Below, in pieces: positions 26,690-34,100 of a stretch of DNA of 34,100 bases. Every line of letters starts with the position of its first letter. Positions within the stretch are counted from its first letter, which is position 1. The notes under the pieces were generated by a model that saw only the letters and a program-made list of their open reading frames with translations, was not told the origin of the DNA and searched no databases. Origin of the DNA: an uncultured Clostridium sp. (lineage in GTDB: Bacteria > Bacillota > Clostridia > TANB77 > CAG-508); contig CAMXQV010000016.1 of the NCBI GenBank assembly GCA_947245515.1, forward strand, positions 1 through 34,100, given 5' to 3'. The translations under genes were made by a program, and so were the position numbers.

Positions 26690-26871
26690 AACTTTTTTGT
26701 AGTGTAAAATAATTCTCTTACAATATTTGTAAATTGATTAAATTGAATACATTTTTTACTAGAAATGTTGTCAAAATTTATCTAAAACAGAAAAAATTTT
26801 ATATCTAATTTTTTATAAAAATACTATATTGGTAAAGAATATAAGAGAATTATTTTACCCTAACTTTTTTG
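26690..26871. repeat. Long inverted repeat flanked by a 10-bp direct repeat
   Basis: Perfect 17-bp arms GTAAAATAATTCTCTTA (26704-26720) and TAAGAGAATTATTTTAC (26842-26858) enclose about 120 AT-rich bases. AACTTTTTTG occurs on both sides (26690-26699 and 26862-26871), four and three bases from the arms. That is the same spacing seen around the element at 27343-27546. It looks like a small non-autonomous element with a target-site duplication. It fills the gap before gtrA. Confidence 0.6.
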
Positions 26872-26890
26872 AGAAGGGAATTGTAAAAGA

Positions 26891-27310
26891 ATGGAGAAAA
26901 TTAAAGAGTTATATTCTAAAAATAAAGAGCTTGTAAATTATGTTATATTTGGTGGTTTAACTACTTTAGTTAATTTTATCTGCTATTTTATTTCTACAAA
27001 GTTATTTAGTGTTGATGAAGTTATAAGTAATGGTATTGCTTGGTTTGTATCTGTGCTATTTGCATATATAACTAATAAAATATTTGTATTTGAAAGTGAA
27101 AAGTCTGGTTTTAAAGAGATTGCAATTGAGATGACTACCTTTTTCTTATCAAGAGTTTTTTCTGGAATTTGTTGTGATGTAGGAACTTTTGCCTTGATGG
27201 TTAAAGTTTTTAATATTAATGATGTTATTGCTAAAATTGTGACTCAAATAATGGTTATTGTTATGAATTATGTATTGAGTAAATTAGTTATATTTAGGAA
27301 GAAAAAGTAA
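26891..27310 (+). CDS. GtrA-family membrane protein
   Basis: A 139-residue protein with four hydrophobic segments (about 14-34, 42-62, 82-105, 112-132) and the GtrA features NYVIFGGLTTLVNF at the start and AYITNKIFVFES after the second helix. GtrA-like proteins are thought to help flip or position undecaprenyl-phosphate sugars made by GtrB-type enzymes, the likely partner being the gene at 27700. GAGAAGGGAA precedes the ATG. Flanking palindromic elements separate it from both neighbours. Confidence 0.88.
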   Translation: MEKIKELYSKNKELVNYVIFGGLTTLVNFICYFISTKLFSVDEVISNGIAWFVSVLFAYITNKIFVFESEKSGFKEIAIEMTTFFLSRVFSGICCDVGTFALMVKVFNINDVIAKIVTQIMVIVMNYVLSKLVIFRKKK

Positions 27311-27342
27311 ATAGTTTTGTTTGTTTTAATACTTATATGCAC

Positions 27343-27546
27343 AAATATATTGTAATGCAATCGCTTAAAATTTTAATTATTTATTTGCTTATATTTAATT
27401 AAGAATAGCGTGAGAAGGATTATAATTATTTATTTTTGAGAATGGGGCAACGAAAACAATAAATAATTATAATCCTTTGGGAGCGAGTAGATTTTATAAA
27501 TACAAATAAATAATTAAAATTTTAAGCGATTGCCTTAAATATATTG
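27343..27546. repeat. Double-stem palindromic element, copy 2, with 10-bp direct repeat
   Basis: Perfect 31-bp outer arms (27357-27387 and 27503-27533; outer end GCAATCGCTTAAAATTTT) enclose a perfect 20-bp inner stem (27415-27434/27458-27477, AAGGATTATAATTATTTATT). Unpaired AATAGCGTGAG, AATGGGGCAACGAAAA and TGGGAGCGAGTAGAT match copy 1. The inner stem changes GGG/CCC of copy 1 to GGA/TCC on both sides, a compensatory change. AAATATATTG flanks the element on both sides (27343-27352, 27537-27546). It lies between gtrA and the GtrB-like gene. Confidence 0.8.
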
Positions 27547-27699
27547 AAAAACTTCCTAATTGGTATTATACTAGATATAGTTATTTTGAAAGATAGAATA
27601 AATTATTAAAAAAACTAGAAAAAAACATATTATGAAATGAAGTGAATTTTAAAAAATAAAAGGAAGGAGCAACAATATAATTTTATTGTAGAAAAGAAA

Positions 27700-28644
27700 A
27701 TGGAAAAAAATAAAGTATCACTTGTAATACCAATGTACTATGAAGAAAAAGTTGCAAAAGAATGTTATAAAAGAGTAAAAGAAGTTTTAAATAGCTTAGA
27801 AAACTATAAACATGAAATTATATTTATTAATGATGGAAGTAAAGACAAAACTATTGAAATTTTACAAGAAATAGCTGAAAAGGATAAAGACGTAAAAATA
27901 ATATCTTTCTCTAGAAATTTTGGTCATCAGGCAGCAGTAACAGCAGGTCTAAAAGAAGTAACTGGAGATGCAATTGTAATTATTGATGCAGACCTTCAAG
28001 ATCCACCAGAATTAATACCAGATATGTTACAAAAGTGGGAAGAAGGAAACGAAGTAATATATGGAAAAAGAAAAACTAGAAAAGGTGAATCTGCTTTTAA
28101 ATTATTAACAGCTAAAATGTTTTATAATACCTTAAATGCCTTGTCAGATGTAGAAATTCCAAAAGATACAGGAGATTTTAGATTAGTTGATAGAAAAGTA
28201 GTTGAAACAATAAATAGTTTACCAGAACATAATAAATTTTTAAGAGGCTTATTCAGTTGGGTAGGTTATAAGCAATATGCTTATGAATATGAAAGACAAG
28301 AAAGATTTGCAGGAGAGACAAAATATCCGTTAAAGAAAATGCTTAAATTGGCATCTGATGGAATTATCAGTTTTTCAAATAAGCCAATAAAATTGGTTGG
28401 GGCTTTAGGAATTATTTCTATAATAATTTCTATTGCAATTTTGATATATGCACTTGTTTCTTTTGCATTTAAGTTAAATAATTTATCTGCTGGATGGACA
28501 TCTATTATGGTTGCAGTTACTTTTTTTGCTGGTGTACAATTGTTATCTTTATGGGTTATCTCAGAATATATTGGCAGAATTTATGATGAGTCAAAAGGCA
28601 GACCACAATATGTTATAGATAAAAAAATTAATATTGAGAAATAA
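27700..28644 (+). CDS. GtrB/CsbB-like polyprenyl-phosphate glycosyltransferase
   Basis: A 314-residue enzyme that transfers a sugar from a nucleotide donor to undecaprenyl phosphate on the inner membrane face. It has SLVIPMYYEEKVAKECY, INDGSKDKT, SFSRNFGHQAAVTAGL, DADLQDPPELI, and GDFRLVDRKV, all typical of the GtrB/CsbB subgroup. Two C-terminal membrane helices lie at about 232-255 and 268-290. Its likely partner is GtrA at 26891, and its product would feed the GT-C proteins. The ribosome site is odd: AGGAAGGAG lies about 30 bases before the ATG, and ACAATA/TATTGT between them can fold and bring the two closer. Confidence 0.92.
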   Translation: MEKNKVSLVIPMYYEEKVAKECYKRVKEVLNSLENYKHEIIFINDGSKDKTIEILQEIAEKDKDVKIISFSRNFGHQAAVTAGLKEVTGDAIVIIDADLQDPPELIPDMLQKWEEGNEVIYGKRKTRKGESAFKLLTAKMFYNTLNALSDVEIPKDTGDFRLVDRKVVETINSLPEHNKFLRGLFSWVGYKQYAYEYERQERFAGETKYPLKKMLKLASDGIISFSNKPIKLVGALGIISIIISIAILIYALVSFAFKLNNLSAGWTSIMVAVTFFAGVQLLSLWVISEYIGRIYDESKGRPQYVIDKKINIEK

Positions 28645-28651
28645 GACTTTG

Positions 28652-28764
28652 TGCCATTGGGGACGGAGAATTTTGGCAATAATTTTTTTATTTATAATAT
28701 CAAAAATAAAAAAATTATTGCCAAAATTCTCCGTCCCCAATGGCATTCTCCGTCCCTAATGACA
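28652..28764. repeat. Perfect 42-bp palindrome of the GGGGACGGAG family, plus a partial third arm
   Basis: The left arm 28652-28693 (TGCCATTGGGGACGGAG, AATTTTGGCAATAATT and more) is exactly complementary to 28704-28745 around a ten-base loop. Directly after it, 28745-28764 (ATTCTCCGTCCCTAATGACA) repeats the outer half of a right arm, ending in a variant close to the one at 25294. The palindrome begins eight bases after a stop codon and probably also stops transcription before the surface-protein promoter. Confidence 0.9.
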
Positions 28765-28792
28765 TTTCCAATAATTAGTTAACGAAAATATA

Positions 28793-28821
28793 TTGACAGA
28801 AAATGTATAAGAAGATAAAAT
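28793..28821 (+). promoter_or_regulatory. Promoter of the ChW surface-protein pair
   Basis: TTGACA at 28793-28798, a 17-base spacer, and TAAAAT at 28816-28821. It lies about 40 bases before the start at 28861 and just after the palindrome that closes the glycan region, so the two surface-protein genes form their own unit. Confidence 0.78.
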
Positions 28822-28860
28822 AAAAGGTGAATTAAGAAAATTATGATAGGAGAGATAGTA

Positions 28861-31257
28861 ATGAAAAGAAGCAAATTCATATCAAGTATTATACTAATGA
28901 TATTATTATTTAATATATTTTCGGTTATTATTTTTAGTAGTAATGCAAGTAGTGTAAGTACTAAAAACAATACAAGAAATGAAACAACTACAAATTCTGT
29001 TGAAAATACAGATATACAAAAGGCTACAAAAGATAAAACAGCTAATAACATAATTAATAATATAAAAAATGATACAAACAGCAATAAGACCAATAATACT
29101 AGCAATACAAATACTTTATCTAATACTGTAAATAATACAAAAGACAATACAATATCTAATAAAAATAACACAGTATCAAACCAAATAAACACAGATAAGA
29201 ACAACAACAATACTACAGATAAAGCTACAAATAAGACTAATACAACAAATACAAATTCACAAAATAAAGTTAATACAATAAATACAACAAATAATTCAAC
29301 TAAAAGCAATATAGAATTAGAAAATAAAGATAATGAGCCAGTAGCAACTAGTTTAAAAGAAACAACTACTATAGGTGTAAAATATAGAACTCATGTACAA
29401 AATATTGGTTGGAAAAGTTATGTAGAAAATGGTGCTACTTCAGGACAAACTAGTAGTGGAAATAGAATTGAAGCTTTAAATATAAGTTTAGTTAATGCAC
29501 CTGCAAATGCAAAAATTGAATATCAATCACATGTTCAAAATGTTGGTTGGCAAGCATGGAAAGCAAATGGAGCTTTGTCAGGGACAGAAGGACAATCAAA
29601 AAGAATTGAAGCTATTAGAATTCGTTTAGTGAATTTACCAGGATATAGTGTAGAATATAGAGCTTACATACAAGGAAGAGGATGGCAAAAATGGAAAAAG
29701 AATGGTGAAATAGCTGGAACAACAGGAGAAAATTGTAGAATTGAAGGAATTCAAGTAAAAATAACTAAATCAGCAGATGTATTAAAAGAAGCAGAATTAT
29801 TATATCAATCACATGTACAAGGTATAGGTTGGCAAGATATAGTTAATGAATGGAATTTATCTGGAACAACTGGACAATCTAGAAGTATTGAAGGTATAAA
29901 AATAAGCCTAAATGAAGCAAATACAAATAGCAAAATTACTTATCAAGCACATGTAGAAAGTATAGGTTGGCAAGGTTGGAGAGCTAATGGACAACTTGCA
30001 GGTACTGAAGGTAAATCAAAAAAAATAGAAGCTATAAGAATAAAAGTAGAAAATTTATCAGGATATAGTGTAGAATACAGAGCTCATGTACAAGGCTATG
30101 GATGGCAAAAATGGAAAAAGAATGGAGAAGTAGCTGGAACAACAGGTCAATGTAAAGGAATAGAAGGTATTCAAATTAGAATTATTCCAACAGGAGAAGA
30201 GAAAGTTGAACCAGAAGTAATATATCAATCACATGTACAAGATATTGGTTGGCAACAAATTGTACCAGAGGGGATTTTATCTGGAACAACAGGTTTATCT
30301 AAAAGAGTAGAAGCTTTAAAAATACAATTAGAAGATGTGCCAAAAACTGCAAAAATATTATATAGAACACATGTACAAGATGTTGGTTGGCAGGGATGGT
30401 CAGCTGATGGGCAATTAGCTGGAACACAAGGTAAATGTAAAAGAATTGAAGCACTTCAAATTAAATTACAAGGCTTAGATAGCTATACAGTAGAATATAA
30501 AGTACATATCCAAGATTATGGTTGGAGTCAATGGTATATAGATGGAGAAACTGCTGGAACTGTTGGAAAATGTAAGAGAATTGAAGGAATAAAAATAAGA
30601 ATAGTTCCAAAATATAAAAGACAATATAAGGGAATAGATGTTAGTGAATGGAACAAAGATATTAATTGGAAAAAAGTTAAAGCGTCAGGTGTTGACTTTG
30701 CAATAGTTAGAATAGGTTACCGTGGTTATAGAACAGGAAAGATTGTTCAAGATGCAAAATTTCTTGATAATATAAAAGGAGCTAAAGCTGCTGGAATTAA
30801 AGTAGGTGTATACTTCTTTTCACAAGCAATTAATCTTGCAGAAGGACAAGAAGAAGCAAATTGGTCAATTAATACTTTAAAAGCCAATAATATTTCAATT
30901 GATTATCCAATTATAATTGATACAGAAGATTCAGGAGCAAGGGGTAATGGTTCAGAACCTGGTAGAGCTGATTTATTAGACAAAAAGACTAGAACAAATG
31001 CAATAGTAGGTTTTTGTAATCAAGTTTCTTTAAAAGGATATATACCAATGGTGTATGCTAGTAGAGAATGGTATTATAATAACTTAGAATTTTCACGAAT
31101 TTCACAATATCAAATTTGGTTAGCACATTATACAGGAAGTACATCAAAGCCAACAAATTTTAAATATAATTATGATATGTGGCAATATACAAGTTCTGGA
31201 ACTGTATCTGGAATTAATGGAAGAGTAGATATGAATGTAGGATATAGAAGATATTAG
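28861..31257 (+). CDS. Exported ChW-repeat protein with GH25 lysozyme domain
   Basis: A 798-residue secreted or surface protein. A signal peptide (KRSKFISSIILMILLFNIFS..., cut near SNAS) is followed by an Asn/Thr-rich linker (about 35-160). Nine ChW repeats follow (about 170-585; pattern HVQ.IGWQ.W..NG..AGT.G...RIE.I.I.L), arranged in triads because every third one starts YSVEYR or similar. The C-terminus is a GH25 muramidase (about 588-798): GIDVSEWN at 591, the catalytic IIDTED, and DMWQYTSSG. It would cut peptidoglycan glycan strands while the ChW repeats attach it to the surface. I chose ATG 28861 (AGGAGAG eight bases upstream) over ATG 28843. It is transcribed with the CotH gene 16 bases downstream. 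Confidence 0.93.
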   Translation: MKRSKFISSIILMILLFNIFSVIIFSSNASSVSTKNNTRNETTTNSVENTDIQKATKDKTANNIINNIKNDTNSNKTNNTSNTNTLSNTVNNTKDNTISNKNNTVSNQINTDKNNNNTTDKATNKTNTTNTNSQNKVNTINTTNNSTKSNIELENKDNEPVATSLKETTTIGVKYRTHVQNIGWKSYVENGATSGQTSSGNRIEALNISLVNAPANAKIEYQSHVQNVGWQAWKANGALSGTEGQSKRIEAIRIRLVNLPGYSVEYRAYIQGRGWQKWKKNGEIAGTTGENCRIEGIQVKITKSADVLKEAELLYQSHVQGIGWQDIVNEWNLSGTTGQSRSIEGIKISLNEANTNSKITYQAHVESIGWQGWRANGQLAGTEGKSKKIEAIRIKVENLSGYSVEYRAHVQGYGWQKWKKNGEVAGTTGQCKGIEGIQIRIIPTGEEKVEPEVIYQSHVQDIGWQQIVPEGILSGTTGLSKRVEALKIQLEDVPKTAKILYRTHVQDVGWQGWSADGQLAGTQGKCKRIEALQIKLQGLDSYTVEYKVHIQDYGWSQWYIDGETAGTVGKCKRIEGIKIRIVPKYKRQYKGIDVSEWNKDINWKKVKASGVDFAIVRIGYRGYRTGKIVQDAKFLDNIKGAKAAGIKVGVYFFSQAINLAEGQEEANWSINTLKANNISIDYPIIIDTEDSGARGNGSEPGRADLLDKKTRTNAIVGFCNQVSLKGYIPMVYASREWYYNNLEFSRISQYQIWLAHYTGSTSKPTNFKYNYDMWQYTSSGTVSGINGRVDMNVGYRRY

Positions 31258-31273
31258 AAAGGAAGAAATTTTT

Positions 31274-34000
31274 ATGAAGGAAAGAAAGATTTTAGCAATT
31301 GGAATTATATTTATTCTATTGTTAAAGGTAGCAACTACAACAGTATTTTCGATTTCTAATATTATAAATAATAATCAAGGAGTGGATGAAGTCCACTCCT
31401 TGGAAAAACAAGAAAATTTATACAACAGTTTAAAAGAAAATACTGTTGGTAATATAATAAATCAAGATGAAAAAATAGACAATATGAAAGAAAACGATAA
31501 AATAGATAAGGAAACAATTAATAATATAGAAAACAGTCAAATAAATAATTATGGTGAAATTAATAAAACAGAAAATAATCAAATAAATAGTAAAGAAGAA
31601 GCAGAGGAAGATATAGAAAAAAATTCATTTGATAGTGAAAAAGAAGATAAAAACCAACAATTACAAGGAATAAAAATTGAAGACGAAATAGAAACTCCTT
31701 TATCACAAGATATATCTTTTTCTGCTTATATTAATGTAAATGGATATAAGATAGAAACCTATTTATCAAAAGGAATTTATTATTTATTTTTACCTAAAAT
31801 AGTTGATATAAAAGCCTTAGAAATTATGTATCAATATGGAACAGATATAAAACAAATATCTTCAGGAACAATTGATATAGCTAACAAAAAAATAATAAAT
31901 GACTTTTCATTAAATGACACCTTAAAAATAACAACTAGTGATAATAAAAATTATACAATTAAAGTAATGCAATCAGACTTACCTAGTTTATGTATCAATT
32001 TAAAAAATGATGTATCACTTAAAACTGTGCATGCAGGAACTAAAGATGTAAAATATCCAGCAACGATGCAAATAGTTGGAGCTAAGGATGATAGTTATAA
32101 TATTTTAGATGATACTATTGAATTTAAAGGAAGAGGAAATAGCACATGGAAGATGGACAAAAGAGGCTATCAAATAAAGTTAAATAAAAAGCAAAATTTA
32201 CTAGGAATTGGAAATGGGAAGTCTAAAAAATGGGTTTTAATAGCAAATCAAGCAGACAGAACCTTGTTAAGAAATAAAATTGCATATGATTTAGGTATTG
32301 AAGCGAGTTTAACTAATATTCCAAATTCTACTTTTATAGATTTATATGTAAATGGAGAATTTATAGGAAACTATTTATTATGTGACAAAGTTGAAAGTGG
32401 TTCAAGTAGAGTAGATTTAAAAGATGAAAAGAGTGTATTAGTAGAAATCGATAATGAATATGGAAAACAAGAGGATTTTTATTTTACAACACAAAAATCG
32501 CAAACTACTTTTGCTCTAAAAAGCTCATATGCAGATGATAAGGATTTAGGAGACGAAGCACAAAAGGTAGCCTTAGAGAGTTTTGAAAGTTCAATTAACA
32601 AATTTGAAACCTTACTTAGTACCAAAGCATCTTGGGAGGAGATAAAAAAGGTAATAGATGTAGAGTCTTTTGCAAAATTGTATTTGGTTATGGAATTAAC
32701 AGAGGATCCAGATGGCTTTTATTCAAGTACCTTTTTTTATAAAGATGGTGATAAGGATTTAATACATGCTGGTCCAGTTTGGGACTTTGATGCAGCATTT
32801 GGATATTATAAGTCAGCGCACAAAGGCGGAGATGTAAACGCAGATTATATTTTAAATTATAAAACAAATACATGGTATACACAGTTATTTCAATATAATC
32901 AATTTGTAGATTTAGTAAATTCTACTTATACAAAGCAATTAAAAACTAAATTTCACAATATAATTAATAAAATTAATAGTAATACAAAAAATATGTCAAA
33001 ATCAATTAAGATGAATTTTGTTAAGTGGAATAATTTATTAGGAAATACTTGTGAGAATCCTTCAACAACACCAAATGGAAATACCTATGAAGCAGAGTTA
33101 AATTACTTAAAAGACTGGATTACCAAAAGAGTTAATTATATGGATAATAGATATAATATAGCAACAGTTCAATATAAGGGACATATACAAGATTATGGTT
33201 GGGAAAGCTTTAAAAAAGATGGTGAGACAGTAGGTACAGTTGGAAAATCAAAGAGAATAGAAGCAATAAGGTTGATATTGCCAACAGATAAGCCTAATGT
33301 ACATATTAAGTATAAAGCTTATGTTCAAGATATAGGTTGGCAGTCTTGGGTACAAGATGGTCAAATTGCTGGAACAGAAGGAAAGTCTAAAAGAATAGAA
33401 GGAATTAAAATAAAGTTAGAAGGTTTGCCAAATTATTCTGTTATGTATAGAGTTCATATTCAAAATATAGGATGGCAAGCTTGGAAATATAATGGAGAAG
33501 TTGCTGGAACAGAAGGTCAGTGTTTAAGAATAGAGGCAATAGAAGTTAGAGTTGTAAGAACAGATTATTTAGGAGAAGCTAAACCTTCATCTATTTCAAA
33601 AATTACTTATTCTTCTCATATTCAAAATATTGGCTGGTCAGGCTGGGGAAAAGATGGAGAAGTTATTGGAACTCAAGATAGAAGTTTTAGATTAGAAGGC
33701 ATTAAAATTAGTGTGAATAATTCAGTTATTCCTAATACTGATGTTAGCTATAAAGTTCATGTTCAAGATTATGGTTGGCAAACTTGGAGAAGTGATGGAG
33801 CTTTTGCTGGTACTGAAGGAGAAGGTAAGAGATTAGAAGGAATTAGAATTAAATTGAGTAATCCTAATTATTCTGTTAGATATAGAACTTATATACAAAA
33901 TAAAGGTTGGAGTCCTTGGGTAGCTGATGGTGAAGTCGCTGGTACAGAAGGACAAAGCTTAAGATTAGAAGCTATTCAAATTGAACTTGTAGAAAGATAA
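31274..34000 (+). CDS. Exported CotH-kinase protein with ChW repeats
   Basis: A 908-residue exported protein with an N-terminal hydrophobic segment (about 6-28), then a Glu/Lys/Asn-rich linker to about 150. Residues about 150-235 are likely a beta-rich domain (YINVNGYKIETYL onward). A CotH-type atypical kinase domain follows (about 240-620), with EFKGRGNSTW, KWVLIANQADRTLLRNKIAY, a D-P-D-G motif, and GPVWDFD (Trp503-Asp506), the metal-binding site of the family. Six ChW repeats (about 632-905) end the protein, in the same triad style as the upstream neighbour. CotH enzymes phosphorylate proteins outside or on the spore coat; here the substrate could be a surface protein or glycan. GAAAGGAAG precedes the ATG. 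The stop at 34000 is followed by about 100 bases with nothing recognisable. Confidence 0.92.
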   Translation: MKERKILAIGIIFILLLKVATTTVFSISNIINNNQGVDEVHSLEKQENLYNSLKENTVGNIINQDEKIDNMKENDKIDKETINNIENSQINNYGEINKTENNQINSKEEAEEDIEKNSFDSEKEDKNQQLQGIKIEDEIETPLSQDISFSAYINVNGYKIETYLSKGIYYLFLPKIVDIKALEIMYQYGTDIKQISSGTIDIANKKIINDFSLNDTLKITTSDNKNYTIKVMQSDLPSLCINLKNDVSLKTVHAGTKDVKYPATMQIVGAKDDSYNILDDTIEFKGRGNSTWKMDKRGYQIKLNKKQNLLGIGNGKSKKWVLIANQADRTLLRNKIAYDLGIEASLTNIPNSTFIDLYVNGEFIGNYLLCDKVESGSSRVDLKDEKSVLVEIDNEYGKQEDFYFTTQKSQTTFALKSSYADDKDLGDEAQKVALESFESSINKFETLLSTKASWEEIKKVIDVESFAKLYLVMELTEDPDGFYSSTFFYKDGDKDLIHAGPVWDFDAAFGYYKSAHKGGDVNADYILNYKTNTWYTQLFQYNQFVDLVNSTYTKQLKTKFHNIINKINSNTKNMSKSIKMNFVKWNNLLGNTCENPSTTPNGNTYEAELNYLKDWITKRVNYMDNRYNIATVQYKGHIQDYGWESFKKDGETVGTVGKSKRIEAIRLILPTDKPNVHIKYKAYVQDIGWQSWVQDGQIAGTEGKSKRIEGIKIKLEGLPNYSVMYRVHIQNIGWQAWKYNGEVAGTEGQCLRIEAIEVRVVRTDYLGEAKPSSISKITYSSHIQNIGWSGWGKDGEVIGTQDRSFRLEGIKISVNNSVIPNTDVSYKVHVQDYGWQTWRSDGAFAGTEGEGKRLEGIRIKLSNPNYSVRYRTYIQNKGWSPWVADGEVAGTEGQSLRLEAIQIELVER
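31376..31402. repeat. Perfect 11-bp hairpin inside the CotH gene
   Basis: CAAGGAGTGGA (31376-31386) and TCCACTCCTTG (31392-31402) pair perfectly around TGAAG. The stem is much richer in G and C than its surroundings and encodes residues 35-43 in the linker after the signal segment. It resembles a terminator stem without a T-run, and could slow translation or mark an inserted palindrome. Confidence 0.7.
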
Positions 34001-34100
34001 GATTTTACAGTTCAGTAAATAGCTATTGAGCTAAGCTACCTAAGACCTACAAATCTTGATTTTTTAGTGAGTATTTATTTTATATAAGGGAAGAAAATAT

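Noticed and set aside
18979..28764. CRISPR array from the repeated GGGGACGGAG motif
   Set aside because: The copies are kilobases apart, palindromic and lack regular spacers; no cas genes are present.
28843..28860. Earlier ATG for the ChW-lysozyme protein
   Set aside because: The ATG at 28861 has AGGAGAG at good distance and starts directly with a typical signal peptide.
28779..29309. Minus-strand ORF of 176 residues
   Set aside because: It is the mirror of the Asn/Thr-rich linker of the ChW-lysozyme gene; its V/L-rich product is low complexity and has no ribosome site.

Overview
The window is strongly AT-rich Firmicutes DNA, almost certainly from a clostridial (probably gut-type) bacterium. 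Supporting signs are AGGAGG-type ribosome sites, heavy AAA/ATA/TTA codon use, Clostridial hydrophobic-W (ChW) surface repeats, a Gram-positive GH25 lysozyme and spore-coat-like CotH kinase, and a one-piece tmRNA whose tag ends in LALAA. I cannot name the species.

Layout. (1) 1-5100, minus strand: five back-to-back stem-loops, then a large serine recombinase gene split by a group II intron that carries its own reverse transcriptase. The recombinase has a long leader with a promoter and a candidate attenuator. Beyond it lie a small unknown gene and ssrA (tmRNA) with its promoter and terminator. (2) 5100-6400: the C-terminal remnant of an IS110-type transposase and a hairpin-rich stretch with no gene. 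(3) 6340-15772, plus strand: a polysaccharide operon starting at a near-consensus promoter. It encodes a Wzm/TagG-type ABC permease, a GT2 glycosyltransferase, a Wzt-type ATPase with a C-terminal glycan-binding domain, a nucleotidyltransferase-like protein, a MetK homologue, a methyltransferase plus kinase-like plus coiled-coil protein, and a two-domain GT2. (4) 15764-28770: a repeat-rich extension with more glycan genes: a GNAT acetyltransferase, GT-C-like membrane proteins (two paralogues, both frameshifted), DPM1/GtrB-like polyprenyl-phosphate sugar transferases, DUF2304, GtrA, two GT2s and a Wzx-type flippase. (5) 28790-34000: a promoter and two large exported ChW proteins, one ending in a GH25 lysozyme domain and one carrying a CotH kinase domain.

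How the genes may work together. The GT2 enzymes would build a cell-surface glycan on an undecaprenyl carrier. The ABC pair would export one glycan, and the flippase with the GT-C/GtrA/GtrB-like genes would handle lipid-linked units or side-branch sugars outside the membrane. The most interesting group is Wzt with its C-terminal domain + MetK + a methyltransferase-kinase-coiled coil protein. This layout matches the E. coli O9a WbdD/Wzt logic, in which an end cap of methyl/phosphate stops chain growth and is recognised for export. That parallel is inference.

The second theme is palindromic DNA. At least two dispersed families are present. One has 34-42 bp arms containing GGGGACGGAG; two of its copies provide the 3' ends of neighbouring genes, and one copy is a perfect 42-bp inverted repeat. 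The other is a 180-240 nt double-stem element in two copies whose stems covary while the loops stay conserved. One copy is flanked by a 10-bp direct repeat, as is a further long hairpin about 0.5 kb upstream of it.
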